Shown piece after piece: positions 51,126 to 60,176 of a stretch of DNA of 64,000 bases. A model generated the notes under the pieces. It was not told the DNA's origin. It did not search any database and saw only the letters and a list, made by a program, of their open reading frames with translations. Made by a program: the position numbers and the translations under genes. Origin of the DNA: Fredinandcohnia humi. GTDB lineage: Bacteria > Bacillota > Bacilli > Bacillales > Bacillaceae_L. Within the stretch, counting starts at the first letter, position 1, and each line of letters starts with the position of its first letter. The stretch spans positions 249,239 to 313,238 of the forward strand of contig NZ_LMBW01000001.1 in the NCBI RefSeq assembly GCF_001439915.1, in the 5' to 3' direction.

Positions 51126-54100
51126 AACCTATCACATTAACAGTAGCGGGGCTTCATAGCTTCCGTGAAAAACAAACTGTTGATTTTGACTCCCTTTGCG
51201 AAGGTGGAGTTTTTGGGATTTTTGGACCGACAGGAAGTGGTAAGTCTTCCATACTCGATGCGATGACACTTGCCCTTTACGGGAAAGTCGAACGCGCCTC
51301 CAATAATACGCACGGGATTCTTAATCATGCCGAAAACCAGCTTCTTGTTTCGTTTATGTTTGAGTTAGAAAACGCAAAAGGAACAAAGCGTTATATGATA
51401 GAGCGCAGCTTCAAACGGCAGGATGATTTAAAGGTAAAATCCTCAGTAAGCCGGATCATCGAGGTCGGTGAGGAATCAGTTGTACTGGCTGATAAAATAG
51501 GTGAAGTCAATCAATGTGTACAGGATTTATTGGGCTTAACAATCGACGACTTTACAAGAGCGGTTGTACTTCCACAAGGGAAATTCTCTGAATTTTTATC
51601 ATTAAAAGGTGTTGACCGCAGACAAATGCTTCAGCGTCTATTTAACCTTGAACAATATGGGGACAAGCTAAATAAAAAACTGAAAAATAAGCTAACGGTG
51701 GCAAAAAATGAGTTAAACGAAGTAGTGGCTGAACAAGCGGGTCTTGGAGATGCATCAACAGAAGCTATTAAAATGGCTGAGCAGGAGCTTAAAGACACAG
51801 AAATACTTCTCGAAAAACGCCAAAACGAAGTCAATAAGATTGAGGTGGATTTTGAAAAGAGCAAAAATATTTGGCAATGGCAGTTGGAAAAACGCGAATT
51901 AACACAAAAAAAGGTTGAAATCGAACGAGAAAAATTACACAGCGTTCAGCTTGAAGAAAAAGTGAAGAATGCGGAAACAGCAGCTCTCATCCTGCCATAT
52001 TTAGAGGAATATGAATCCGCAAAAGAATCTTTAGAAAAAGCAACGCTCCGTCATCAAACCTTACAAAGCCAATTAACAATAAAAAAACAAGAAAACGAAG
52101 CTAAGGCGAAGGTGTACGATCATGCCCGTCAGCAAAAGACGGAAAAGCTACCATTTTACCTAACAAAAAAACAACAGCTTGTTGATGCTAAATTAGTTCA
52201 TGAAAAAGCAATTGATCTTGAAGGTGAAGCAAATGAGCTGCAAGAAAAGTCGAACAGCCTACAAGCCATTGGCCGTGAAAAACAAAAACAAATTGAGGCA
52301 ATTACGGCATCAATTACGTTAGATACAGAAAAACAAAAAGAACGAAAAGAAAAGCTTTCCTATTTAACGGTTCCAGCAGATGTACGGGATGAGCTACAGA
52401 AAGCCACTCAACAGAAGCAAACGATTCTTTTTTCTAATACAAGTCTAACCGAGCAAAAAACAGAGCTAGAAAATAGCCGTGGCCAGCTCGACGAAGTAGA
52501 GAAAAAGCTTGATTCGCAAAATGAGGTACTTGCCCAAGCTAAGAAAAGAATGGAAACTCTATTTTTAAATAATGCATCCAAGTATGAGGTAGCATGTGAA
52601 TGTGAAAGAGATACCGAGAAGCTACTTAGGTTAGCTGAAATTCAACTTACTAGGCTAAAGCAAGAATTAGAGGATAATCGAAAAAGGAATCTCGCCATTC
52701 AGCTAGCAGGCCGGCTTCATTCAGATGAACCTTGTCCAGTTTGTGGTTCGACCCATCATCCAAACCCTGTATCCATCCATGAAGATCATGGGGATGAAAT
52801 AGAAGCACAAATTGAAAAATGTAACAATGATATAACAACAGCAAGAAATATGAAACAAGAATTTTCAACACTCAAACTTAAGCTTGAACAAATTTCTGCT
52901 GGCCTTATCGGGGAGTATCCGGAGGAAATGAATGCCCCTGTCCAAGAAAATAGACTTGTTCATGATAAGGAATTTGAAGATGTAAATGGAAAGCTTCAGG
53001 CACTGACTGTTGAGCAAAAATCATTGCAACAGGATTATTTACAGCTTAAAGAAATGGGAAGAAAAGCAATTCAAGATATTCGTTCATCGTTAAAACAAGT
53101 GAGTCAGCTTGAACAGACAAAGGAAATCAATACAAAGTCCGTTAATGAGCTTCAGGCGCGGATCTTAACCTTGCAGGAAAAAATAAAGGAACAGTATATG
53201 AACTGGAAGCAAGCCTTTCCGCAGCTTGAATTTGAAACAATTGAAGCGAAGCTTGGGGACATTTCGAAAAACGATAAACAGGCCCAAAACCTTTCTGCTG
53301 AAATTGATAATGGAACCATAGTGCTTGAACAAAAAGAACAAGAAAAGCAAAAATATCAAAATGAAAGCAATGGGCTTGACCGCCAAATTGTTGAAATCAA
53401 TTCTACATTAAAAGGTAAACTTGAAGCCTTGGCTGAAGCACGTAATAAACTTGCAAAAGAAGTGGGAAATAGCAACATCGACCAGCTCATGGTTGAAACT
53501 GAGCAAATGATAAAACAGCTTGAAGAAACGGAAAATTTTGCGTATGAAGCATGGCAGAAGGTCCAAGTTGATTGTCAAAAACTCGAAAATGAAACCCATG
53601 CTGCTCTGCAAGCATTACAGGATGGTAAAGCTCGAAATGAAAAAGCAACAGCAAAATGGACTGAGGTGCTTGAAACAACTAGTTTTTCCAAAGCTTCTGA
53701 TGTGAAGGACTCAATTTTATCAAAACAGGAACAAGTGAATCTAAAAACAAAAATTGAACATTATTGGGATCACTTTAAGCAAATTCAAACTGATTTGCAA
53801 AAAATGAATGATCTACTAAAAGGGGAAGAATTAACTCAGGAAAAATGGGACGAAATTCAAAAAATCCGTACGGAAATGAAAGGGATGCTTAATCAAGCAG
53901 TAGAGGCGAAAGGAGCGGCGGTAAATGCCCTCCAAGTACTTTTAGAAAAGCATGAGCGTTTCAATGAACTTGGAGACCGACGAAATGGACTTGAAAAAAT
54001 AGTGGAGCAATACAACAAGCTTCAATCTGTTTTTAAAGGAAATAGTTTCGTAGAGTTTATTGCAGAAGAGCAGCTTGTTCAAGTTAGTCTTGATGCTACT

Positions 54101-54511
54101 GAGCGACTTGGAATTCTAACAAGACAGCGCTATGCTGTTGAAGTGGATTCACAGGGTGGGTTTATTATGAGAGATGATGCCAATGGCGGGGTTAGACGCC
54201 CAGTTACAACCCTTTCTGGTGGAGAGACATTTTTAACATCATTGGCATTGGCCCTATCACTTTCAGCACAAATCCAGCTAAGGGGAGAATATCCGTTGCA
54301 ATTTTTCTTCTTAGACGAAGGATTTGGTACATTGGATGCAGACTTATTAGATACGGTTGTGTCAGCTCTTGAAAAACTGCATTCAAAGGAATTAGCAGTA
54401 GGCGTCATAAGTCACGTCCAGGAATTAAGGGCTAGATTGCCAAAACGCCTGATTGTTGAACCAGCTGAACCTTCAGGCAGGGGAACCCTTGTTAGATTAG
54501 AAACATTATAG
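51122..54511 (+). CDS. sbcC: Exonuclease subunit SbcC (Rad50 family)
   Basis: SMC-like ATPase, 1129 residues. Walker A GPTGSGKSSILDAM near residue 36, long coiled coil about 180-900, zinc-hook CPVC near 538, signature TLSGGETFLTSLALALSLS near 1040 and Walker B FFFLDEGFGTLD near 1064. It is translationally coupled to sbcD. The HNH gene (hlpB/yisB), which from memory follows sbcC in B. subtilis, is not present before gerPF. Confidence 0.97.
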   Translation: MKPITLTVAGLHSFREKQTVDFDSLCEGGVFGIFGPTGSGKSSILDAMTLALYGKVERASNNTHGILNHAENQLLVSFMFELENAKGTKRYMIERSFKRQDDLKVKSSVSRIIEVGEESVVLADKIGEVNQCVQDLLGLTIDDFTRAVVLPQGKFSEFLSLKGVDRRQMLQRLFNLEQYGDKLNKKLKNKLTVAKNELNEVVAEQAGLGDASTEAIKMAEQELKDTEILLEKRQNEVNKIEVDFEKSKNIWQWQLEKRELTQKKVEIEREKLHSVQLEEKVKNAETAALILPYLEEYESAKESLEKATLRHQTLQSQLTIKKQENEAKAKVYDHARQQKTEKLPFYLTKKQQLVDAKLVHEKAIDLEGEANELQEKSNSLQAIGREKQKQIEAITASITLDTEKQKERKEKLSYLTVPADVRDELQKATQQKQTILFSNTSLTEQKTELENSRGQLDEVEKKLDSQNEVLAQAKKRMETLFLNNASKYEVACECERDTEKLLRLAEIQLTRLKQELEDNRKRNLAIQLAGRLHSDEPCPVCGSTHHPNPVSIHEDHGDEIEAQIEKCNNDITTARNMKQEFSTLKLKLEQISAGLIGEYPEEMNAPVQENRLVHDKEFEDVNGKLQALTVEQKSLQQDYLQLKEMGRKAIQDIRSSLKQVSQLEQTKEINTKSVNELQARILTLQEKIKEQYMNWKQAFPQLEFETIEAKLGDISKNDKQAQNLSAEIDNGTIVLEQKEQEKQKYQNESNGLDRQIVEINSTLKGKLEALAEARNKLAKEVGNSNIDQLMVETEQMIKQLEETENFAYEAWQKVQVDCQKLENETHAALQALQDGKARNEKATAKWTEVLETTSFSKASDVKDSILSKQEQVNLKTKIEHYWDHFKQIQTDLQKMNDLLKGEELTQEKWDEIQKIRTEMKGMLNQAVEAKGAAVNALQVLLEKHERFNELGDRRNGLEKIVEQYNKLQSVFKGNSFVEFIAEEQLVQVSLDATERLGILTRQRYAVEVDSQGGFIMRDDANGGVRRPVTTLSGGETFLTSLALALSLSAQIQLRGEYPLQFFFLDEGFGTLDADLLDTVVSALEKLHSKELAVGVISHVQELRARLPKRLIVEPAEPSGRGTLVRLETL

Positions 54512-54515
54512 GAAC

Positions 54516-54548
54516 ATAGAAAGAGGCCAGCAAGGGCCTTTTTCTATG
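54516..54548. terminator. Bidirectional terminator between sbcC and gerPF
   Basis: ATAGAAAGAGGCC / GGGCCTTTTTCTAT with a five-base loop. A- and T-rich flanks suit both convergent operons. Confidence 0.85.
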
Positions 54549-54762
54549 CATTTTTGGTCATAAGCTGGTCTGCAAAATCTTCATCATTCGTGTTTGTAGA
54601 GTTTAATCCATTATTCGTACAAATAAAATCTCCCGTATTAAACGAGCCTGATCCCGAGTAAGTCTTCGCCGTATCCTTTGGTGAAACATAGAAGGAGTCC
54701 CCGAAATTAACAACTCCGCCACCGACATTCACAATTTTTATAGGTCCTACAATTGCTGGCAT
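54544..54762 (-). CDS. gerPF: Spore germination protein GerPF
   Basis: A 72-residue paralogue of GerPA (MPAIVGPIKIVNVGGGVVNF, then TAKTYSGSGSFNTGDF). GerP proteins act in the spore coat to let germinants through. The start at 54762 fits AAAGGATG on the reverse strand; an ATG three codons upstream is too close to it. Last gene of the gerPABCDEF operon. Confidence 0.93.
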   Translation of the reverse strand: MPAIVGPIKIVNVGGGVVNFGDSFYVSPKDTAKTYSGSGSFNTGDFICTNNGLNSTNTNDEDFADQLMTKNA

Positions 54763-54826
54763 ATGCGTCATCCTTTAATAAGCATTTTCATGCTATTACT
54801 TTATGTGAAAATAAGAAATTCGTGAA

Positions 54827-55207
54827 CTATCTTTCAGTAGTCTGGTTACCTAATAATTTTCGAATATGTTTAACTCTTGCTTGGGTCTCGATCTCCCTGG
54901 TAGAACCAATCTGGAGTACAGAGGAAGAGGAAATAGCAAGTATTCTGACAGTATTTACTTTGATAACAGGATTTTGATGAAAGGTGTTCATATTTATTTT
55001 TTCATCAATTGTTACTTTTGGCAGTTCCCTTTCAAAAAAAGGAAATGCAGAAAAACTTCCTTCATTCGAAAAAAATAATGGGACTTCTTTTTGAACGGCA
55101 AGTGCTTGCGAAACGGGAGCAATTCTTCTTGTGTCGCCAACCTCAACAATGCTACTAAATAGAACAGCATTTATTCGAATGTAATCAACAACAGATAGCC
55201 TTTTCAT
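54827..55207 (-). CDS. gerPE: Spore germination protein GerPE
   Basis: A 126-residue GerPE. It has the N-terminal RLSVVDYIRINAVLFSSIVE with VGDT and the C-terminal ISSSSVLQIGSTREIETQAR, which echo the GerPA/PB beta motif. It begins six bases after gerPD. Length is in the family range. Confidence 0.92.
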   Translation of the reverse strand: MKRLSVVDYIRINAVLFSSIVEVGDTRRIAPVSQALAVQKEVPLFFSNEGSFSAFPFFERELPKVTIDEKINMNTFHQNPVIKVNTVRILAISSSSVLQIGSTREIETQARVKHIRKLLGNQTTER

Positions 55208-55213
55208 TTTTGA

Positions 55214-55393
55214 TCAACCCCGTGTAGCTAGCGGAACAAATGGTCCAATGATTAAAGATTCGGGTGGAGTGTCAAATGCAGAGGCCATAGAAATGGTCAT
55301 TGCATCTCCAATAATAAAAACAGCTGATGTCGAAACAGCGACAATATCAATATTACCAACTTGAATTTCTTTGTTAACTACTGTAAAGTTCAC
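55214..55393 (-). CDS. gerPD: Spore germination protein GerPD
   Basis: GTG at 55391-55393 to stop at 55214-55216, 59 residues. It starts MNFTVVNKEIQVGNIDIVAV, contains SAVFIIGDA and ends FDTPPESLIIGPFVPLATRG, the GerPD hallmark. It overlaps the gerPC stop in GTGA, so translation is coupled. Confidence 0.93.
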   Translation of the reverse strand: MNFTVVNKEIQVGNIDIVAVSTSAVFIIGDAMTISMASAFDTPPESLIIGPFVPLATRG

Positions 55394-56019
55394 GATTCAT
55401 TCCCCTTTTTCATGTTTTTAGGCAGATGTTTAATATAGGTAGTAATTGAATTTTTTATGTCGCTTTTAATATGGCTAATTATATTTTGGTACACTTGTAT
55501 TTCATTTGAGGGATTTTGTAATTCTGCATGATATTGGCCTAGATAATGGACAGTACGGTCAGGAATTTGTTTCTGGATATCCTCAATGATAAAGCCTGAG
55601 TGCCCTTCTTCTAGAGCCGTTCGTTCCTGTTTAGCAATTCCTTCAATAAGTACCGGGCCTTCGTTTGACAAATACTCATCGATATTGTCTTGAATCTCGT
55701 CAAGTAGTCCTTTATGAACATGTCGAACATCTGGTACATTCATTTTTCCTTGACCTACTGAAAAATCCTCTATTGGTTCGCCATTCATTGGATTTAAACC
55801 AATGTTTAATGTACCTTCCAATGTCTCAACCTTAAGTTGGTCAAACTTATACTCAATCCTCTCTATCGTTGTGGAAGGCTGCTTCTTAAATTCGTGTAAT
55901 TGTGTTTGAATTTCTTTAAGGGATTGCTCTAATTGGTTTATCCGTAGGTTTTGTTGCTGAATATACTGATAAAGATTCTGTACATATGAGGAAGTCGTAC
56001 AATCATAATAAGGATACAT
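55390..56019 (-). CDS. gerPC: Spore germination protein GerPC
   Basis: A 209-residue protein with an N-terminal coiled coil (YIQQQNLRINQLEQSLKEIQ), the core IERIEYKFDQLKVETLEGTL followed by NIGLNP, and a C-terminal domain. The ATG at 56019 is well placed after AAAGGGTG; a GTG at 56028 is the alternative. Found only as part of gerP operons. Confidence 0.93.
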   Translation of the reverse strand: MYPYYDCTTSSYVQNLYQYIQQQNLRINQLEQSLKEIQTQLHEFKKQPSTTIERIEYKFDQLKVETLEGTLNIGLNPMNGEPIEDFSVGQGKMNVPDVRHVHKGLLDEIQDNIDEYLSNEGPVLIEGIAKQERTALEEGHSGFIIEDIQKQIPDRTVHYLGQYHAELQNPSNEIQVYQNIISHIKSDIKNSITTYIKHLPKNMKKGNES

Positions 56020-56090
56020 AGCATTCACCCTTTCAAAAAACTCTGTTATGGTTTACACTATTCAGCTAAGGTGGAATGGGTGAATGCCCA

Positions 56091-56351
56091 TTATCTTACT
56101 CCTGTTGCCCCAATTACAGGGGCAACTGCTGCTGCACCAGCTGTTCCGCCTAAAGGAACTGCTGGTGCTTCTAACATATTTGTTGCTTTTGTTGTAATTT
56201 CCGGAGCTGGTTTGGTAAATCCACCTGTATTATAAAGATTAGCAGAAGGTCGAATAACTCCAGCACTTCCAATTTGTAGGACAGATGAGTTTGCAACACT
56301 CCCAACTCTTAATGTTTGAATACAAATACTTTGATTAATATAAAAATTCAT
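56091..56351 (-). CDS. gerPB: Spore germination protein GerPB
   Basis: An 86-residue GerPB: MNFYINQSICIQTLRVGSVA, then NSSVLQIGSAGVIRP, and an Ala/Pro/Gly-rich tail. The start has AAGGGGG upstream on the reverse strand, 14 bases after gerPA. Confidence 0.93.
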   Translation of the reverse strand: MNFYINQSICIQTLRVGSVANSSVLQIGSAGVIRPSANLYNTGGFTKPAPEITTKATNMLEAPAVPLGGTAGAAAVAPVIGATGVR

Positions 56352-56365
56352 ATGCGTATACCCCC

Positions 56366-56587
56366 TTATGCGTTTCCGACAACGACACTATCAATTGTAT
56401 CCGTATCATATGTGTTGGTTACACTCTGATTATTAAAGATTCGATTTCCGTTCCCGGTATTAAATGAGCCAGCTCCAGCGAATGTTTTGGCGGTAGTAAC
56501 AGGTGCAATTTGAAATACATCCCCTACATTCATTACACTGCTATTCCCAATGCTATTTATTTTTATTGCTCCAACAATTGCTGGCAT
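56366..56587 (-). CDS. gerPA: Spore germination protein GerPA
   Basis: A 73-residue GerPA: MPAIVGAIKINSIGNSSVMN, then VGDVFQIAPVTTAKTFAGAG and SFNTGN. First gene of the operon. AAAAGGGTG precedes the start. I could not fit a convincing sigma-K promoter in the upstream 60 bases. Confidence 0.94.
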   Translation of the reverse strand: MPAIVGAIKINSIGNSSVMNVGDVFQIAPVTTAKTFAGAGSFNTGNGNRIFNNQSVTNTYDTDTIDSVVVGNA

Positions 56588-56651
56588 ATTAAAACACCCT
56601 TTTAAATATCAAAATAAAAAATATACGAAATAGTAAGTTACTACATGTAGA

Positions 56652-56730
56652 TGTGATTACGAAATTCTAAGATAAACACCCAGAAAGTGTGATTACGATA
56701 TTCTATGATAAACACCCAGAAGGTGTGATT
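56652..56730. repeat. 36-base tandem repeat, about 2.2 copies
   Basis: TGTGATTACGA starts at 56652 and 56688, and TGTGATT at 56724. Each unit contains ATTCTA and GATAAACACCCAGAA. It lies between the divergent gerPA and DUF418 genes. Confidence 0.85.
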
Positions 56731-56829
56731 TAGATGATGAGGGAATAAAGGTTTTGTAATGTTTTTCTAGAGATTTTGAAGGGCTTCTCTTATAATCGAA
56801 TTTAGGAAAAAGGTTAAGGAGTTGTATAA

Positions 56830-58026
56830 ATGAGTAATCATCAATTAAGTCCTGTCATGGGAGCGGAGCGGATTCATTCCGTCGATGTTATAAGGGGACT
56901 TGCGATATTCGGTATTTTTTTCGTAAATATGCCTTCGTTTTTTTCACCAGTTCTGTATTTAAACCCTAAGGACTGGTGGACCGGGGAACTCAATCAATGG
57001 ACACATAGTGTAGTTGACATTTTTGCACAAGCAAGCTTTTATACACTATTTTCATTTCTTTTCGGATTTGGCATGATCCTATTTAAGGAAAGAGCAGTAG
57101 CGAAGGGCTATTCCTTTTATCCACTGATTACTCGAAGGTTGTTCGTCCTTTTGCTATTCGGATGTTTACATGCGTTTTTTGTTTGGCATGGAGATATTTT
57201 AATTACATATGCCATAGTTGGTGCATTATTATTGTTATTTCTTAAGGCAAAGCCAACTACATTGTTAATTTGGTCGTTAGTGCTTATCTTTGTACCCAAC
57301 TTATTTCTTGGGGGTATGATGTTTCTAGCTGTCATGTTTGATCCAGGGTTAAGTGCTGTCATGTTTAATGAACAGCTTGCCGGGAAATCGGTAGAAATTT
57401 ATGCTACAGGGGGATTCTGGGAAATTACGATTCAAAGATTCCAAGATTGGTACTATGTTAATAATGCTGCCAACATCTTTGCATTAGTCATTACATTGCT
57501 ACCAATGTTTCTTCTAGGTGCCTTTATCGCAAAGAAAAAATGGTTTGAGGGCCGTGATGAGGATATAAAGAAAGTAAAGATCCTTTGGTTGCTTTCGCTA
57601 GTGATTGGGGTGCCAATGAAATTGCTCCCATACTACACATCTAAAAATGTTGCGACCGATTATTTACAAGATACAATAGGTGGTCCAGGCACAGCAGTTT
57701 TATATGCAACATCAGTAGTCCTGTTGATAAGACTGCCCGTTTGGAAAAAACTTTTATCACCGCTAGCGCTTGTCGGACGCCTTTCATTAAGTAATTATTT
57801 GTTTCAATCAATCGTTTGTACGTTGTTGTTTTATGGTTATGGTTTTGGATTGTATGGAAAAGTAGACCTATTTACAGGACTCCTTCTTACGATTGCTATT
57901 TTCATTGTTCAAATCGGATTAAGCTATCTATGGTTTAAAAAATTCAGATTCGGTCCATTCGAATGGATTTGGAGAACATTAACCTATGCCCAAAAGGTGG
58001 ATATAAGAAAAAAGGCTATTCGCTAA
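56830..58026 (+). CDS. DUF418 domain membrane protein
   Basis: A 398-residue multi-pass protein. It begins with the heparan/acyltransferase-like IHSVDVIRGLAIFGIFFVNM and has about ten spans. The C-terminal DUF418 region carries PLALVGRLSLSNYLFQSIVC near residue 315 and WFKKFRFGPFEWIWR near 370. ATG 56830 follows AAGGAGTTG. It is inserted between gerPA and the Spo0E-like gene relative to B. subtilis. Function unknown. Confidence 0.88.
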   Translation: MSNHQLSPVMGAERIHSVDVIRGLAIFGIFFVNMPSFFSPVLYLNPKDWWTGELNQWTHSVVDIFAQASFYTLFSFLFGFGMILFKERAVAKGYSFYPLITRRLFVLLLFGCLHAFFVWHGDILITYAIVGALLLLFLKAKPTTLLIWSLVLIFVPNLFLGGMMFLAVMFDPGLSAVMFNEQLAGKSVEIYATGGFWEITIQRFQDWYYVNNAANIFALVITLLPMFLLGAFIAKKKWFEGRDEDIKKVKILWLLSLVIGVPMKLLPYYTSKNVATDYLQDTIGGPGTAVLYATSVVLLIRLPVWKKLLSPLALVGRLSLSNYLFQSIVCTLLFYGYGFGLYGKVDLFTGLLLTIAIFIVQIGLSYLWFKKFRFGPFEWIWRTLTYAQKVDIRKKAIR

Positions 58027-58041
58027 TGCGAATAGTCTTTT
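58012..58041 (+). terminator. Terminator overlapping the end of the DUF418 gene
   Basis: AAAGGCTATTCGC / GCGAATAGTCTTT with a four-base loop containing the stop codon, followed by T residues. It also abuts the stop of the convergent Spo0E-like gene. Confidence 0.8.
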
Positions 58042-58214
58042 TAGTTCACCATTTTTAATTTTTTCTGTTTGGTTTTTTGATAAATATTCAATAATTGATC
58101 TAATTCTTGACTACACTTTACTGTCTCCCAAGCAGTAAAGCCGTACTGATCCGCTAATGTTGTCATTTTACGGCGCTTTAATTCAATTGCAATTTTCAAC
58201 ATGAACATTTTCAT
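58041..58214 (-). CDS. yisI: Spo0E-like aspartyl-phosphate phosphatase (YisI-like)
   Basis: ATG 58214 (or ATG 58208, better spaced from GGAG) to TAA at 58041-58043, 57 residues. The family signature SQELDQLL sits near residue 35 in a small helical hairpin. Such proteins dephosphorylate Spo0A~P and delay sporulation. From memory, yisI lies just upstream of gerPA in B. subtilis, in agreement with the order here. Confidence 0.8.
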   Translation of the reverse strand: MKMFMLKIAIELKRRKMTTLADQYGFTAWETVKCSQELDQLLNIYQKTKQKKLKMVN

Positions 58215-58513
58215 TTCTCCATTTTTTTAAAGTCAAATATTCTCCGTGAATCATAAGACTAAAGTAGTATATACAGGACTTGTACTATTATTATACCTAC
58301 CTTTAAAGAGATTAAAACAAGTTCGCTAAAACCTCTTAAAATATTACAAAATAATACAAAGTTCTACAAATTGACGAGGTAAAAAAAAGAGGTGTCACAA
58401 AAACGACATATTTACTATGTAGACAGTGAAAAAGGGCTGAATGGACCTTTTTATTTTTATATTAAACATGCTATGATAATCCATGAATGAAAAAGAAAAA
58501 GGAGGAGTCGTAC
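58215..58513. other. Intergenic region upstream of yisL
   Basis: About 300 bases, AT-rich. A weak hairpin AAAAAGG/CCTTTTT at about 58430-58453 resembles a terminator with no coding gene before it on the + strand. TATGAT near 58472 could be the yisL -10. Nothing else seen. Confidence 0.35.
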
Positions 58514-58882
58514 ATGACAGTAAATACTCATGCACATATTACTTCTTGGGTAGTTGCAATTATCCTATTTGTTATAGCAGCAACAATCCTGAATAAGGCC
58601 GGCAAAGAAAAGTCCCAAAAAATCGTTAAAATGATTTTACGTTTATTTTATTTATTCATTTTAGCTACAGGTTTCCTACTTTTATTTGGTGGAGTAGTAA
58701 TTGACGGTGAATACATAGGTAAAGCAATATTAGGCGTATTAACAATCGGATTCATGGAAATGATCTTAGCACGTTCGAGTAAACAAAAACCAACTAGATT
58801 ATTCTGGGGATTGTTTATTGTTGTGTTAGTCTTAACCATTGGCTTAGGAATGAAACTTCCACTAGGCATTTGGAGATTCTAA
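58514..58882 (+). CDS. yisL: YisL-like membrane protein (DUF1516)
   Basis: A 122-residue protein with four spans: residues about 8-25, 39-60, 65-85 and 95-115. It begins TVNTHAHITSWVVAIILFVI. ATG 58514 follows AAAAAGGAGGAGTC. Its position after the gerP/yisI block matches B. subtilis yisL (from memory). Function unknown. Confidence 0.82.
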   Translation: MTVNTHAHITSWVVAIILFVIAATILNKAGKEKSQKIVKMILRLFYLFILATGFLLLFGGVVIDGEYIGKAILGVLTIGFMEMILARSSKQKPTRLFWGLFIVVLVLTIGLGMKLPLGIWRF

Positions 58883-58891
58883 AAAAATTGT

Positions 58892-58928
58892 GAAAAAGCT
58901 ATCATTTGGTAGCTTTTTCTTTTTTTTA
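58892..58928 (+). terminator. Terminator after yisL
   Basis: AAAAAGCTA / TAGCTTTTT stem followed by an eight-T tract. Confidence 0.82.
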
Positions 58929-59033
58929 TCAAGAGTTCTCACGGTTCAGTATTTTGTTGAATCTTTTAAAGACATGCTCATGTTTAGGTTACCATCGTAT
59001 ATTGTGATAAAGACCTTTTAGGAGAGATGTGTT

Positions 59034-59420
59034 TTGTATTACTATAATAATCCGTACTTAAACCACTTCAAAAACGGTTATTATTATTCACAATATCAAT
59101 ATCCAACTACAGGAAGTTCAAACTGGGATAAAAATAATCGATTTGAATCTAGGGTTAAATCTTTTACCAAAGAGGAAGCAGCAGCCATCGCTTTACTTTT
59201 GGGCATTGATTTTAATAAAAGTAAGTTTAATTTAGATGAATTTTGGATGGGAGTAAATACAGAGCTTGAACATGGAAAAGTATCTAGCCAAACAAATGTT
59301 ACAGGTGATAATCCTTTAATTACTGGGAAAATTGCGCTGGCTCATCTTAACGAATTTCCAGATTACTACAAGAGATTAAAGATACTTGAGGAAGAAGCAA
59401 AGGCCAATTGGAACAAATGA
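59034..59420 (+). CDS. DUF5661-type protein
   Basis: A 128-residue protein. The Tyr/Asn-rich N-terminus (MYYYNNPYLNHFKNGYYYSQ) is followed by a conserved domain: FTKEEAAAIALLLGIDF, FWMGVNTELEHGK, TNVTGDNPLITGKIALAHLN and EFPDYYKRLKILEEEA. This fits DUF5661. The start is TTG 59034 after TTAGGAGAG. The Tyr-rich head resembles spore-coat proteins, and the next genes are coat-type, but the role is unknown. Confidence 0.75.
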   Translation: MYYYNNPYLNHFKNGYYYSQYQYPTTGSSNWDKNNRFESRVKSFTKEEAAAIALLLGIDFNKSKFNLDEFWMGVNTELEHGKVSSQTNVTGDNPLITGKIALAHLNEFPDYYKRLKILEEEAKANWNK

Positions 59421-59442
59421 ATAGATTAAGCTTGAATTTATT

Positions 59443-59473
59443 GTGGTTGCTCCGTATTTGAGGAGCTTTTTTA
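59443..59473 (+). terminator. Terminator after the DUF5661 gene
   Basis: GCTCC/GGAGC stem followed by six T residues. Confidence 0.65.
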
Positions 59474-59528
59474 AAAGGTATGAGTTACTATTGAACAGAT
59501 TTAATGGATCATCTTTAAAATAGGGATA

Positions 59529-59556
59529 ACAGCCTGAATACATTTTGCATAGGATA
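59529..59556 (+). promoter_or_regulatory. Sigma-K-like promoter of the second GerP-like cluster
   Basis: AC (59529-59530), 17-base spacer, CATAGGATA (59548-59556), matching the sigma-K -10 consensus CATAnnnTA. It would direct late mother-cell expression of the genes from 59584. Confidence 0.65.
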
Positions 59557-59583
59557 AAGAACATGAAAGGGGAGGAAATCAAT

Positions 59584-59826
59584 ATGCCAACTCATATCAA
59601 TATTTATAGCATGAAAATAAATAGCATATCCAATAACGGTTCAGTGAATATTGGTGAATCCTTTCATAACGCGCACACAGCAAATTCGAAGTCGCAAGGA
59701 GAAAATTCATCCTACGGAGATCTTTCACCAACTTCTGCGGGAATGGAGAATGTCTTCATTGATCCAGATTTAAATGATCAAGGAGATATTGGAAACCCAG
59801 CAGTTGTAAATGCTACTCAGGATTGA
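59584..59826 (+). CDS. GerPA/GerPF-like spore protein (paralogue 1)
   Basis: An 80-residue protein: MPTHINIYSMKINSISNNGS, then VNIGESFHNAHTANSKSQGE. The pattern of a short hydrophobic strand, SISNNGSVNIGE and T-A-K/S segment matches GerPA/GerPF (MPAIVGAIKINSIGNSSVMN). Strong site GGGGAGG before ATG 59584. It is likely a coat protein. The frame opens earlier at 59545 without a ribosome site. Confidence 0.75.
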   Translation: MPTHINIYSMKINSISNNGSVNIGESFHNAHTANSKSQGENSSYGDLSPTSAGMENVFIDPDLNDQGDIGNPAVVNATQD

Positions 59827-59911
59827 TTACTGCTATTAAGCATAAGCAGAATCCAATATTCACATAGGCGTATTTTAGGCAGATTAAATCGAAGAGGAAG
59901 GAATAAATAAG

Positions 59912-60154
59912 ATGCCATTTTTAATTAATATCTTGAATATAAAGACGAATAATATGAGTCAAAATGCGAATTTTGATATTGGCGGAACGGTTCATAATAG
60001 CCACACAGCCAATTCAAAAAATGTAGGCTTAAGCTTTTCTTTGGGTGATTTGTCGCCGAATTCATCTGTGATTGCTGAAGGTTATTTCGATACAGATGTT
60101 TCGGATCAAGATCAAATCTTAAATCCTTCTTTACCGACTTCAACCCAATTTTAG
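59912..60154 (+). CDS. GerPA/GerPF-like spore protein (paralogue 2)
   Basis: An 80-residue tandem paralogue of the previous gene: MPFLINILNIKTNNMSQNAN, then FDIGGTVHNSHTANSKNVGL and SLGDLSPNSS. Both share the HTANSK and GDLSP boxes and an acidic end (DTDVSDQDQILNPS). ATG 59912 follows GGAAGGAAT. 22 bases before the Hsp20-like gene. Confidence 0.75.
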   Translation: MPFLINILNIKTNNMSQNANFDIGGTVHNSHTANSKNVGLSFSLGDLSPNSSVIAEGYFDTDVSDQDQILNPSLPTSTQF

Positions 60155-60176
60155 CTTTTAGAAAGGAGGTTATCAG

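Noticed and set aside
56588-56650. Sigma-K promoter upstream of gerPA
   Set aside because: The best -10 match on the reverse strand deviates from CATAnnnTA and the AC element is not at the right distance, although such a promoter is expected.
56652-56730. CRISPR-like repeat
   Set aside because: The units are directly abutting with no unique spacers and only about 2.2 copies; no cas genes nearby.
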